This document shows positions 1 through 10,793 of a DNA stretch of 64,000 bases, one piece after another. The stretch comes from Morella rubra (taxonomy: Eukaryota; Streptophyta; Magnoliopsida; Fagales; Myricaceae). A program made the position numbers and the translations under genes. The number at the start of each line of letters is the position of its first letter. The first letter of the stretch is position 1. The stretch covers positions 24,410,936-24,474,935 of the forward strand of contig CM025850.1 of assembly GCA_003952965.2 (NCBI GenBank). Reading direction: 5' to 3'. The notes beneath the pieces were generated by a model, which was given only the letters and a program-made list of their open reading frames with translations, made no database searches and was not told the DNA's origin.

Positions 1-119
1 CAAATTAGTCGATTTTTGGTTTTCTGATGCAGGACGGGTATGACTTTTATTTATTTGTATTATAGTTTTTATGAATATAACTTCTTATTAATTTTAATTG
101 TCTTGATGTTAATGTAGCA

Positions 120-1160
120 TCGAAGTCATGCCGAAAAATAAAATAGATCGCTCCAAACGACGGTCCACACTGCAGGATCAAAGAGCTTCGCACATTATGC
201 TCACGAATTGGTATGTAGTACTTTCATTAGTTTGTTTAATAGTATAGTACTTATCATTACCATTCTTATTTGTAATTTACAATTTCATCACGATTTCGTG
301 TTTGTGATGCAGGAAAAAGAGAAACAAGTTCCAATCAATCGAGCGGATTTATATAAAACTGTCCATATGCGTTCTGACGGATCTCCAATAAATCCGGACG
401 TAGCAGAGAAAATAGTATGTCATTATTACATCAATTTTGATTTCAATGTGTGAATATTAATTCAAAATTTAATTGTACGTTGTACTCTCTCAGAGGCGAA
501 TGGAGGAGATTGGATTGAACGATTCAGGAAGTTCACAAACTTCCAACGAATTTAGAGTGGATGGCAGCATCGGTTGGTCACCATCTGACCGATATGCACA
601 AGTGATTGGTCCAGAACGACATGGTCGCATTCCGGCGTTGGATTAAGACCAACTCCTTCATCTCATCCTGCCAACACCAACGTAAGATCCAGTCAGCCTG
701 CATCCTCTAGTAACGAGAGAGCTGTATTTATGGAAAATAGAGTTCAGATGTTGAGTCTGAAGTAGCATCGCTAAATCTACAATACAAATGATGGCACAAG
801 CTTGGGTAAAAGTTTTATTTACTTATCCTCAAGTATTACTATTGATTCTATTTATGTATATTTCGTAGTTAATTAATGTTTGTTTAACTGTTGTAGGAGC
901 AACGTCAATACCAAGATGTTCCAATAACAATCAGTTTCACCAGCAATTCATAGATCATTTCATGCAAGTCGGAAAACGAGTGTTGGTAAGATACAAACAT
1001 AAATAAATATTGCCATTAATTTAATTTTAAGTATGTACTAAGCTCTTTTATCTTTGTTCATGTCATTACTGTTTGTTAATTTTACAATATTGTAATAGCA
1101 GACAATGTCGATGACGTAGAAAGTGTACTAGCAGATGGTGCTGAAGGTGGAGAGGATTAA
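120..1160 (+). pseudogene. CACTA TnpA-like protein (Transposase_24 / Ptta-En-Spm family), decayed
   Basis: This is the second gene of a CACTA element, of the family thought to bind the subterminal repeats. Reading the exons by eye: 120-210 encodes a stretch ending in the family signature HTAGSKSFA, with one in-frame TAA at 139; about 313-412 encodes a segment with LYKTVHMRSDGSPINP; about 494-800 encodes RRMEEIGLNDSGSSQ and a GWSPSDRYAQVIGPERHGR block followed by a coiled-coil-like tail; about 898-987 and 1100-1160 close the frame with an acidic end (DGAEGGED, then TAA). Introns begin GTATGT and end in CAG. The frame is broken near 640 after the GPERHGR block. Upstream exons are outside the window. 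Homologous exons occur at 45.7-46.7 kb. Confidence 0.75.
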
Positions 1161-1390
1161 ATTTAGTTATTTGTACTTAAATGTCATGACTTGTTAGTTT
1201 TTAGACTATTGAGAAAATGCCCTTCACTTATTTTTGTTTGATGCAAAACTTGTAAGACATGCTTATAATGAAATATATTTTGTTTTATTACACTTTTCTT
1301 TGTTTGCATTAATCAATTAAAATCTATAACAAAATTTGTATGGCAGGAAAATATAAAAAAAAAAAAAAATTCGAAAAAAAAAAAAAACAA

Positions 1391-1772
1391 ACCTATAGCG
1401 GCGGTCACTGACCGCCGTTATATCTAAACCAACGGAAAGGGTTATAGCCGGTCATGTAACCGCCGCTATAACCTATAGCCGACCGCTGCTACAATCTGTA
1501 GCGGCGGTCAATAGACCGCCACTACAGCACGTCTGCGGAAAAAACCACAACCGGGTTGGGCTCTATAGCGGCGGTCCGGCCCCGCTGTGTGACTGCCTAT
1601 AGAGCCGACGTATTCACCAGCGGTCTCTATAACCGCGGCTATAGGGCTGTGCCGACGGTGATATACGACGGTCAAGACCGCCTAAAAAACCGCTGCTATA
1701 GCCTATAGCAGCTGTTTTGGGACCTATAGCGGCGATTTTCGACCGCCGTTATAGGTGCTTTTTTTTGTAGTG
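1391..1772. repeat. CACTA 3' subterminal repeats and terminal inverted repeat
   Basis: Around ten copies of a CTATAGCGGCGGTC-like motif occur in both orientations, several as back-to-back palindromes such as GCGGCGGTC followed by GACCGCCG. The block is strikingly GC-rich against its AT-rich surroundings and ends at the terminal GTAGTG. In this superfamily such subterminal arrays are the binding sites of the TnpA-like protein. Confidence 0.85.
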
Positions 1773-1962
1773 TGTCCACTTGATGTTTATGCTCGTAGCT
1801 GGAAGCAACGTATGCGCCAAGAAATATTTGACATTAAAAAGCTTCCTTCAGTTCATTTGACTTTTATTCTCTTGGCAAATTCAATTGATCATTTGAGAAA
1901 ATTGTGTCATGCATCATATTGTAATTCACAAGTCATTCATTTTTATCGCAAGACAGAGAGAG

Positions 1963-2143
1963 ATGGCAGCACAGAATGTGTACTTATGGATCATTTTGTT
2001 ATTGTCTACATTTGATCCATTAACACAAGCCGCCAAATTAGCGAAAAGCTCATGTGAAGATCACTGTGGCATGCAGCGTTAGCATCCCTTTTGGAATGGG
2101 AGCCGCTCATTGCTATCTTGAGGTATGGAATGGTTCATCCTAG
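1963..2143 (+). pseudogene. Wall-associated receptor kinase (WAK) 5' exon fragment
   Basis: An ATG at 1963 opens a frame beginning MAAQNVYLWIILLLSTF, a convincing signal peptide, followed by a Cys-rich start SSCEDHCG. That frame stops at 2080-2082. One frame over, from 2078, the sequence continues VSIPFGMGAAHCYL and EVWNGSS and stops at 2141. Together these match the start of the galacturonan-binding domain of WAKs (GUB_WAK_bind), which typically has a CG-VSIPFPFG-GCY pattern. The rest of the receptor (EGF, transmembrane, kinase) is not seen downstream. It is a truncated, frameshifted relic beside the end of a CACTA element, either a host exon damaged in place or one moved there. The family call is good; function is not expected. 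Confidence 0.68.
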
Positions 2144-2295
2144 ATTGAGATAATATTGATTGTGTTTGCTCATCTATTTTTCTAACTCTTTCTATTTACT
2201 CAAAGATCGTTGTAGAAGAAAATCATTCGTCCCAATGTCGTCATGTAAGCTCCATCCCTAAAATTCAAGGGGACGAATTTCAGGTTGTCCCTAAA

Positions 2296-2530
2296 CACTC
2301 GAGGCATTCAGGGGATTTGGATTCAGTTCAGACCATACGGGTCTAAACATATCTAGACCCACGGTCTGGATTTAATCTTCTAGATCCAACAGTAGATAGG
2401 CCGCTACCTCATTTAATGAGGCATAACTAGCAACGGCTCGTGGCTCACGCGAGTTAGGCCCCACTTTTGGTCCTCCATAGTTGTACTAGTTGGACCACTA
2501 CAATTTATGTGCGACAAAAACTCCGACCAC
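2296..2530 (+). repeat. Dispersed repeat family R1, copy 1
   Basis: This block shares an ordered set of motifs with two further places in the window: GGATTTGGATTC, a CAGACC pair, a stretch around TCCAAC, CTCATTTAATGAGGC, GGCTC...GAG, and GGACCACTACAATTTATGTGCG. The other copies are 25715-25890 (plus) and 27270-27510 (minus). It is an unnamed moderately diverged repeat, possibly an element end. Confidence 0.6.
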
Positions 2531-2844
2531 TATAGCTCGAACACTTCGAACTTTTCATTTTATTCTCAAATCCCTCATTTCAAATCTCATTTCTAAATCC
2601 CGAAATCCTCCAAATCCCTAGACTTGACAAAACCAAAAAGGGTTAGAAGGCTCTCATTGTCTCTACTAAGAAGTTATTCTCTCCCTTTCCTTAGGTGAGT
2701 TTCAAAAGTCTGCCGTTTCAAATTGTTTTTAAACTTTTTGTCTCTTTTGAGTTACTTAGTTTGTATGGCTTCACTTAAAGAGAGACAGAGTCTGATGCTT
2801 TGTGTTTTATTCTTTCGACTAAGTTGCTCAGTTTGTATGTAATC

Positions 2845-2849
<5 letters not shown>

Positions 2850-2884
<35 letters not shown>
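2850..2884. repeat. (GA)n microsatellite
   Basis: An uninterrupted AG dinucleotide run of about 35 bp, flanked by further short AGAGAG tracts near 2780 and 2920 and related TTTGATGCTT repeats on either side. Confidence 0.95.
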
Positions 2885-2888
<4 letters not shown>

Positions 2889-3413
2889 ATGCTTCTTGTT
2901 TATAGCTTCTTGTATGTAAAGAGAGAGGGAGTTTGATGCTTTTTGTTGTTTTCTTATATTCTATGTGTGACACTCCAGAGAGTGAAATTGTTTAAAGAGT
3001 GAGTGTGCGGTCTGGCGCTAGTGGTCCAACTCTAAAATGGTTTATCTTGAGCATGAGTACGTGGTCTGGAGATGAAATGATTTAATTTGTTAGTGAGCTT
3101 GTGGTCTAGCCCTAATGGTCTAACTCTAAAATAGTGGCTACAAGCAATTTAGAAACACTTATAGGCAAGAAAATCTGCAGAATGATCTTTGCTCTTTGAC
3201 TTTGCTGGTGAACCACTATACCAATATTTATTTCGCAAATTTATACATACTCATGGATTAATTTGCTTATCAGTTATCTGCATGCAAGTGTTATTTGTTT
3301 ACGTTTTTGGAAGTTCATTGAGAAATGGAGACTGTGCTTTTATGATCAGCAATGGGAAGCAAGAAAAAAGAAAACCTATAATTTTACCTCTTTATTCTAT
3401 TATTGGTAGACAT

Positions 3414-3574
3414 AAATATATAATGGTAATTTTGTTTATATTTCTAAACATGATCATTTTCTGAGAACTATTACAAGCATCGATCTATAGAAAGTAATAA
3501 TTTTTTTCCTTTAAAGTTATCAACACAAATATATAATGGTTATTTCTGTTTATATTTCTAAACATGATCATCAT
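3414..3574. repeat. Short direct repeat
   Basis: A segment starting AATATATAATGGT and ending CTAAACATGATCAT occurs at 3414-3456 and again at 3530-3574 with a few changes. No gene is recognisable around it; 2531-3413 otherwise holds only the GA tract and anonymous AT-rich sequence. Confidence 0.6.
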
Positions 3575-4084
3575 CATTATTTGATGATACCTTGCTCTTG
3601 TGTCACGATTTTTATAAGAAATATAGTTATGATTTTTACTGATATGTAGCTATTAAATTAAACAAGTTGACAGATGGTTGAGATGCATTGCAAGATTCTC
3701 CCAAATATTAATAGGCGAGGGTCTAGTAACATAGCCAAACCAGATGGTGAGTCATGTTTTTTCTTTGGTCTCTCGTTCAACAATTTTGTATAAATTTTTA
3801 TTTCCCTATTTGTATGGTTGGATCGGGCAGGTATATGATTCGAGCAGACAATGAGAACATTGTAGGTTAGGGTTCCCAACATTCACTTCACTTGAAATTA
3901 ATTGTTGTTTTAACAACATGATACTACGGTTAATTGGGGAAAGCGCGGGACACCTTGTCAACACTTCAGGATGGTTGAAATGCTTTGGGAGAAATAGAAC
4001 CTCGGGAATCATAGCAACCTTGGGATGGTAATGAGACTTCGGGATATTTATGGAAAGGTCAGGAAAGTGTATGGATAGCTCAAG

Positions 4085-4722
4085 ATGTTTGTGGAAGGTC
4101 GGGAACACACTCTAACTCACACACTCAGATAGATAAGCTCACCACCAAGTAGAACACAAAGGATACAAAATTCACCATCCAATGTAATCCAACATAGGAT
4201 AGAGAGCAAGAACTCGACAGCTATCGAAATCCACCGAAGGATAAAAGTTTGTAGAAGAAATCCTTCTTCAAAGTAGCCTAAGGCTCAAGTTGTATAAACA
4301 CTCAAAATCTGTATTTTTCCACTACTAGAGAAGGGTTTAAATAGCAAAGGTTGGAACAACCCTCCAAGCATGAGTAAATAAGAAATACAACTTCCAAAAT
4401 ATTAATTGAGACTTAGGAAACATAAAAGACTCTTAGAGAAATGAAAAGACATATTGAAAATCCAAAAGAACAAGCTAAAAATAGAAAAATCGTCCAAAAT
4501 TCACTAGACCTCGTAACTAGCTGCCAGCCTGACTACCATGGAGTAATTTAACCATAACTTCGTCTAGAAAACTCTAAATTTTACGCCGTTTGATACGTTG
4601 AAAACTAAACTCTTAGAGCTCTCCATTAAGCCATAACACAAACAAAGACTCTTCATAAATAATTCCAGACTTTACTTTCAATCACGACCTTAGGTGTTGA
4701 CCACACCTGTGTCACAACAATC
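4085..4722 (-). mobile_element. Possible LTR fragment, minus strand
   Basis: Read on the minus strand from about 4722, the sequence begins TGTGACACAGG, runs through an AT-rich U3-like part, then a GCTATTTAAACCC TATA-like box near 4335, a CT-rich leader and a GTGTGTGAGTTAGAG region near 4110. This is the shape of a plant LTR (U3-R-U5), but I found no partner copy, target duplication or coding domain, so the call is weak. 3580-4084 on the same strand has no recognisable coding content. Confidence 0.35.
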
Positions 4723-4729
4723 CACCATT

Positions 4730-5087
4730 TCGTTTGAAGAACTTCTAGCCCTGTGTTTCATCATCTTCCTTTTCTGTAGTACTTTGTATGATCCCCATCC
4801 ACTAATAAGTAGAAATAGTACCCCAACGCTTTTACTAAGTACACCTGTTTAACACATTGAAATAAGAAAAGATTACTCCTTACAGTTATACTGAAAGGCA
4901 ATTATTCTTGAAGTGTATCTTTCTCTTTTGATTGCAAGGAAAGTGTGCAGAAGAATTTATAAAACTAAAAAGTCATTAAAAACAGAAGATCAGGAGATAA
5001 TGATCTTATGGATGATCAATATGCATGCCAATCGAACGAAAATTGAAAAATAAAGAATAAAAAAGATATATAAATAAAAAGTAATAT
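4730..5087. other. AT-rich spacer, nothing recognised
   Basis: No open frame, repeat or motif that I can assign. The AAGAATTTA at 4951 is similar to the 9 bases after 5311 but does not adjoin a matching element end. Confidence 0.6.
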
Positions 5088-5311
5088 TTTTTAATAAACA
5101 TATAGAAATTCGGTTTTATGTTTCTATTTATATTTAAATTTTTTTATTTTTTTCTCATTTTGTCTAGGAGGGGCATTTCGATCAATCCAAATCACTTTCA
5201 TCTGATTAAAGGCCAAATCGAACGGAAGGCAGGATTTATTGTTTTTGAACGGAGGGTGAGGATTTTTACATACGTCCCATCGATATAGAGCGTATACAAT
5301 GATGTTTTCCC
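5088..5311. mobile_element. MITE fragment M1 (one arm of the 9454-9939 family)
   Basis: The block GGAGGGGCATTTCG, then AATCACTTTC, GGCCAAAT, GAAGGCAGGATT and a terminal ATATAGAGCG...GATGTTTTCCC matches, in order, the 3' arm of the longer MITE at 9760-9939. The 5' arm is missing, so this is a truncated copy. Confidence 0.7.
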
Positions 5312-6223
5312 AAGAATTTTATAGGCAGCAAATTCAATCAGTAACATTTAAATAATGTTCCTATGATGATGCAAGATTAAGAAGACGTACGTACCTATAA
5401 TGATGCAGCTTTGATCCTCAACTTGGTCATGTTCTTAATCGAGTAGCATTCGTAAGACCCCATAGTATTTTTGCAGCCCATCTTTTCATAAGTACACTCC
5501 TGCTCTCGAAAGACAATTAGTACATTGAACAAGTGTTGAGATTAGACATTCGTCAACATCTGACATTGCAATGACAAGAAACCCATGAGATTAATGTGAG
5601 ATATGCAAAAATAAACATCTCATGCAAATTGATATAAAAATATTTTGGACGTTTATAGCAAAGGAACGTAACTTGGATAGAATATTTATACAAATTGGAA
5701 GTTCAAGAAGTATTGCATGTCGTTTAAAACCTCAGCAAATAAAATTAATTGAGAAATTTAATTTCTCTTTCCAAAAATGGAATTGACAGACTCTTCGCCG
5801 AGGAAAAAGAAAAGAAAGCTTACCTAATTAACATCCTTCAGGAAGATAGGGATTTCCTTCATAGCCTGGTAGATGGAAGATATATAGATGGTAGCGTTTC
5901 TGCATAATCTTTGTTTGTTCCGTGTGGAATATATGTGTCTAATTTTGCATGTGCACTACAGTGAGTTTTTCCCTTCATCATATTAAATATTTCTTCTAAA
6001 AAACAGTGTCCTAAGACCTTTCAAGAGGGTTTCTGATATTTTGCAACAAAGATTTCGGTAGACAATATTTTGTTCTGTACTAGGTATGGCTAACAGATCA
6101 ATAAATTAATCTAGGAATATCATACTAGTATATATCACCACTTATCTCCTACATTTAAGTATCCGAAGGGCTAACATCACTTGTCTTACACGTTTAAATT
6201 GAAAAGAAGAGAAAAATTTTAAT
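5312..6223. other. Spacer, nothing recognised
   Basis: AT-rich sequence without a recognisable gene, RNA or repeat. Short frames are not supported by composition or motif. Confidence 0.6.
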
Positions 6224-6609
6224 TTAATCTTTGTAGTAAATACGCTTTTTACCCTTGAACTACTATAGCTTTTGCAGTTTGCACTCTAAACAACCACTTT
6301 TGAAACATTTCTCCTCTATCAAATTCTTAGACTAAAATGATGACAATGCCCTTGACCCACTTTGCATATATTGAAGATAATGTTGCAAATTTATTAAATT
6401 CTTGTGAGTATTATTGTCAGACAGAGGATGCAAAATGTTTAATATTGATAGTTGAAGTGTGCAAAAGTGTCTAAAAACTTGACAGATGGTGCAAAGTGTA
6501 TAAAATTGGTTGTTAGAGGGTGCAATGTCTAGAAAGTGGTAGTATAGGGTGCAAAGTATAAAACCTATGGTAGTTTGAGGTTGAAAAGTATATTTTTCCC
6601 TTAATCTTT
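6224..6609. mobile_element. Mutator-like MITE with 9-bp target duplication
   Basis: The nonamer TTAATCTTT is present at 6224-6232 and 6601-6609. Between them, 6233-6600 (368 bp) begins GTAGTAAATACGC and its complement begins GGGAAAAATATAC; the first 36 bases of each end align without gaps (both finish CTAC/CTACC-ATAG). A 9-bp target duplication with long terminal inverted repeats is typical of Mutator-like elements. It has no coding capacity. The interior carries GGGTGCAAAGT-like repeats related to those at 8357-8720. Confidence 0.85.
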
Positions 6610-7976
6610 ACTTTCAATAGTCCCACTTATGTGTGGTGAAGAATTACTCTTAAGCATGCCAAGAATGCGGATAATTTCATTAAATTAGGGGTTAAAAATA
6701 AAAGTAGGGGTATGATGGCTAGAAATTAATTAGCAGGCGTGTTTAACTATGACTCTGTTACAATGTTTAACCAATGCTTATCTTAAAAGTGTAGTCTACT
6801 AAAAATAGGCAAATCTTATCATTTAATTATCTTCCTCACATTAAAAGAACGAGAGACTTTTTGTAGTAATTGTCGATCATAATGATTGAGCTAGGTTAAT
6901 TTGGCTCCTGCTGCCTAAATGGATTCAGTTCATGATTCCTGGCTGTGTTTGCTGGTTAGATGAAGCTAGCAGTGGACATTACAGAGTGGCAAAACATGTT
7001 ACTTCTCATGGACGTTGGTAATGGAATTGGCATCTCACTGAAACAGGGGAATTGCTCGTGCGAAATATAACAAATGAACTTCAACTTCGCGCAACATACG
7101 CCCTTGAAAGCAAGCAAGTGCAGTTCTAACAACATGTCTTTAAGTGGTGTGTTATATTGGAGTTCTAGCAGATAATCTCCCCTCTCCTTTTGTGATAAAA
7201 ATATAAAATAATAATTAGTTAAAAATAATTCCATCAAATTGATAATTAAACTAAATGGCTAAATAGACAAAATAATTATGCAGCTAAGCACTAGATAAGA
7301 TCGATGAATATTTGTTGGTCCATGGTCTCTGTGTGCTATTGCTTCTCCCCTCCTTCGTAAGAGCTGGACTACTCTAGCGCGCATTGAGCCCAAACCAAAA
7401 GAAAGAAAAACAGCACGTGAAGAAGCTTGGAGACATACCAATTAATATATTAGGGCAATGAACTAAGACTCAATAGGGCAAAACAACGGAATACACTAAT
7501 CACCAAAATATAATAATCACCAATTCACGGTACAAGCCTTGAGAATTTTTTAGACACTAGTCGATCTCACCACTTGAGCAGCCTAAATATTCTGTTTCCT
7601 TCCATTCCATGCCTCACAATCGTCAAGGGTTTCTTTTTTCTCAAAGTTTTAATGGCCAAATATTTAGCAAATTATCTTATTGTCTTTCTTTGAATTTTGA
7701 CCCCCGATCAAGAAGCTTATTTACTATATTTCACATAAGCCAATAGGACCGCTAGCACATGGTACGTTTAGATATTTGGACCCCAAGTATTTTTGGTCAA
7801 GTTAGTTTACAAAAAAAACATGATGTTTGTTGTTTTGGTGTGGTTCTTGTTGAGCTCCTATCATGGAAAAAAGCATTCTCTTGAACAACAGTACAAGCTG
7901 AAACCAAAAGTTTAGCCCTATATTTCATAGTCATTGGAGGAGAATAATGTGTTTGATATTAATGATAATCGAGTTT
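6610..7976. other. Spacer with an unrecognised minus-strand frame
   Basis: A 93-codon minus-strand frame (6956-7237) and a 60-codon one (7259-7441) are present. The first has no signal peptide, repeat or family motif that I recognise, and flanking frames give no continuation. The rest is anonymous AT-rich sequence. Confidence 0.5.
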
Positions 7977-8086
7977 TGAAGGAAGGTGAAAAAGAATAAA
8001 TAAAGGTAGTTGTAAATCTTACAAAGGTGCTTGAAGGAAGGTGAAAAAGAATAAATGGTAGTTGTAAATCTTACAAAGGTGCTTGA
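7977..8086. repeat. Tandem duplication, ~55-bp unit
   Basis: The unit GAAGGAAGGTGAAAAAGAAT, then AAATGGTAGTTGTAAATC and TTACAAAGGTGCTT occurs twice back to back, differing by a 4-base AAAT/AAATAA indel. Confidence 0.85.
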
Positions 8087-8356
8087 ATATATGTAGAAAG
8101 AAACTACCTACGATGAAAGAAGTAACAATGGAGAGTTAGAGGCAGTCGAATGGCGCGGAAAGCTTCTAACCTTTAGAAAGCCTGTGAAGTTGTTAAAGTT
8201 GTCAAAACTGGAAATTATGGATCATAGGATGCTTCTACATCAACAATTTTAGGTACCAACGATGGTTTATCCTCGTCTTTAGGTGCTGAACCATGATTAT
8301 AATCTTTATTTCCTGCATCTTGCATATAGGTAGCTACATAATTTGCTATTGTTATT

Positions 8357-8720
8357 ATATTTTGGAGAAAATACACTTTGCAACCCTGAATTATGGGGGT
8401 ACTGACACTTTGCAATCCTATCTTTCAATTTCGTGAGATTGAGCCTATGAACTTTTAAAATTTGTCGATTTGCACCCCATAGCCGAATTAGCCATTAAGT
8501 CTCACGGTAATTACTCATGTGCCGTCCACGTTATTCACTCCTGCTTGTTATGCTCATTTTACCCTTTAGAGAAAATACACTTTGCACCCCCAACTATTAG
8601 GGTACTGACACTTTGCACGTCCGTCTTCTAATTTCTTGATATTTTCATTGATTTGCACCTCACAAGCCAATTGATAATTAAATGTGATGGTAAATCTGTC
8701 ACGTGTAGCCCACGTGATTC
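8357..8720. repeat. Two direct copies of a MITE-like unit
   Basis: GAGAAAATACACTTTGCA, a short spacer, then GGTACTGACACTTTGCA occur at about 8364 and again at about 8573. Each is followed by diverged GATTTGCACC(T/C)CA and a CACGGTAA-like stretch. The motif 'about to measure TTTGCACCC' is common to a family of plant MITEs; I see no matching inverted end, so these are likely two truncated copies. Confidence 0.6.
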
Positions 8721-9234
8721 ATTGATGCAAATGAGAAAGTTCTTTAAATCACACAACAGCCCATGTGTAATTTTCCGAACTTTTTCACCTTATCTAAGTG
8801 TCTTATGGTAACAGAGAGCAAAAGTCTCCATTTGGTTTCACAAGTAATCATTTTTCATAAAAATAGTCTCTTTACTATCTAAAAATAATAGTAGACAATG
8901 CTTAAATTTTCAGAAGTAATATTATTTTCATTACAAAGCACTGATAGCACATATATTCCATCACAATATCAGACTAATTGCTCTGATACCAAAATTATTG
9001 CAGGTCTGAGTAAAATATATAAGAATCAATTTATTGGACTTGTGAACAAATACAATAATGCTTCCGGCACAATCAGATGACAATAATATGTACAACGGGT
9101 TAAGAACAAAAAAATCACTATTCTGCAAACTAAGTACCTACTGGACAAGGTCAACATTTATTTGTTCAGAATTCTGATTGCTATCACATCGTACGCTTTC
9201 AACTGGACTTTGCTAGCGAGGACTTTTGAGTCTG

Positions 9235-9286
9235 ATTTAGAAATTAAGGACCAACACAAATTTAGAAATTAAGGACCAACACAAAA
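9235..9286. repeat. Tandem duplication, 26-bp unit
   Basis: TTTAGAAATTAAGGACCAAC plus ACAAA is repeated twice without a spacer. 8721-9234 has no recognisable gene. Confidence 0.85.
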
Positions 9287-9453
9287 CCTATGCCTGGTCT
9301 GTTTTACGGAGAAGGAAGAGATTCTTTGGGGCTCTGTTTGTTTGATTGTAGAATAAATTTTATAATTTGTTTTACTTGTTTTCAGATATTTGGCAAACAC
9401 TTGAAAATAAAGTCAAAGTAAAAAGTTGATTTTTGTAAACCAATTTTTTTTTT

Positions 9454-9939
9454 GTTAGAACATCATAGCATGGCCCTTATATATCTATGAGAAAAAATAA
9501 ATAAGCACTCCTCAAGTTCCAAAATGTTTTATTATGCCCTTTATGTTTCAAAAACAATCAATCTTGGCCTTCTATTTGATTTGACAGTTAATCACATGCA
9601 AAATAATCAAAATACCCCTCCAAGACAATAGTACTAAAAATATTACAAAACTATTAAAAATATAATATATATATATATATATATATATAGCAATAATTTT
9701 TAAATAAAAATATTTAAATTCTATTTCATTAATCAATTTATTTTTTTTCTATCTTTTTTAAATTTGTCTTGGAGGGGTATTTCGGTCAAGTCACATCACT
9801 TTCCGTATTACTTAATGGCCAAATAAAAAGGAAGGCAAAGATTGATTTTTCTTAAACATATCGTAAATAACATTTTGGAACTTGAGATGTGCTAATTGAT
9901 TTTTGCCCAAAGATATGGAGTGTACCATGACGTTTCCCC
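9454..9939. mobile_element. MITE with ~190-bp terminal inverted repeats, Mutator-like
   Basis: The two arms match over about 190 bp: ATCATAGCATGG, AAGCACTCCTCAAGTTCC and ATACCCCTCCAAGACA on the left correspond, in reverse complement, to CATGACG, GGAACTTGAGATGTGCT and TGTCTTGGAGGGGTAT on the right. The loop holds an (AT)n tract at about 9667-9688. The element sits between two poly-T tracts (about 9444-9453 and 9940 onward), which could be a T-only 9-bp target duplication, so the superfamily assignment is tentative. No coding capacity. Confidence 0.8.
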
Positions 9940-10395
9940 TTTTTTTTTTTTTTTTCTCTCTCTGACGTTTCAGGTCTATGCAACCTCCCTCTCTCTAATC
10001 TCAATCTCTCGCACACTTCCTTCTTGGTACAATACTTGAATGTTTCACTACCTTTCTCAAATGACATGTCTTAATTTGTCTAATTTTGTGCATTTTAATA
10101 AAACAACAAAATGAGCGAAAATAATTGAATATGTTAGCCCCAAGGTTTGATAACCTCAATTCATTTGATTTTGATGATAATGAACCATCTGTTATTGTTG
10201 AAAGAGATTTTCTACTCCTAAAAGTTTGTTATTATGGAACTAATCTCTATCATTTTGCATCTTGATAAATTACGCTCAATTTGCCGCTATTTTATTTATT
10301 TATCAATATTAATTTGAATATATATTTATATTGAAGGTATCTCCTTAAGCTCAAATTAATCCAACAGTTAGAAGGCTCTAATGGTAAAAATCTAT

Positions 10396-10793
10396 GGCTA
10401 TGTTTGGTATCGATTTTTAACTTGGGATTTAAGACTTAAGTCCCGCTTTAAGTCCCCTGTGTTTGGATGTGTAGGATTTTAAATCGGGTTTCTGCCAACA
10501 TGACGTACCTGTCAGACCTGTCAACGTCTTCGCGTGCCTTGAAGTCAAATGTCAAATTAAAAAATATTATTGAGTCATTGTTTCTCTAACTTCACCGTCT
10601 GACTTACAAAGATGTGGACCCTACATTACAATCCTATCCACCTATAATGGGGTCCATAGTTCATGTCTAATGATCTACGAATCGCACCGTTGGGAAATGT
10701 CTGTTGGATCTCCATCCCTCATCTACATAACATAACGCCTTAGAAAAATTGTAGAGGACTTCTCTTTCTTCCCCATCCAAACTAAACATACCC
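10396..10793. mobile_element. Small MITE with GGSTATGTTT ends
   Basis: The left end reads GGCTATGTTTGGTATCG and the right end, complemented, GGGTATGTTTAGTTTGG. The interval of 398 bp has no coding potential and an AAGTCCCGCTTTAAGTCCC interior. I cannot define a target duplication, so PIF/Harbinger and hAT origins both remain possible. A related partial end, GGGGCTCTGTTTGTTTG, lies near 9330. Confidence 0.6.

Larger units (their letters stand above)
1..1772 (+). mobile_element. CACTA (En/Spm) DNA transposon, 3' part
   Basis: The window opens inside this element. It contains decayed exons of a TnpA-like protein (about 120-1160), a GC-rich subterminal repeat block (1391-1760) and an end reading TTTTTTTGTAGTG at 1760-1772, the reverse complement of the classic CACTACAAAAAAA terminus of plant CACTA elements. 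The bases after it, TGT, would be one half of the 3-bp target duplication expected for this superfamily; the other half lies outside the window. The orientation of exons and terminus agrees, so the plus strand is the coding strand. The TNP2 transposase gene is not visible here and would be expected upstream. Confidence 0.88.

Noticed and set aside
1755-2015. 86-codon plus-strand frame overlapping the WAK start
   Set aside because: It uses a different frame from the WAK signal peptide, begins inside the CACTA terminus and has no motif.
2752-2973. Minus-strand frame with a Ser-Leu repeat
   Set aside because: It only translates the GA microsatellite.
4951-5320. AAGAATTTA/AAGAATTTT as a 9-bp target duplication of the MITE fragment M1
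   Set aside because: The sequence after the left nonamer does not match the expected terminal repeat, so the similarity is probably chance.
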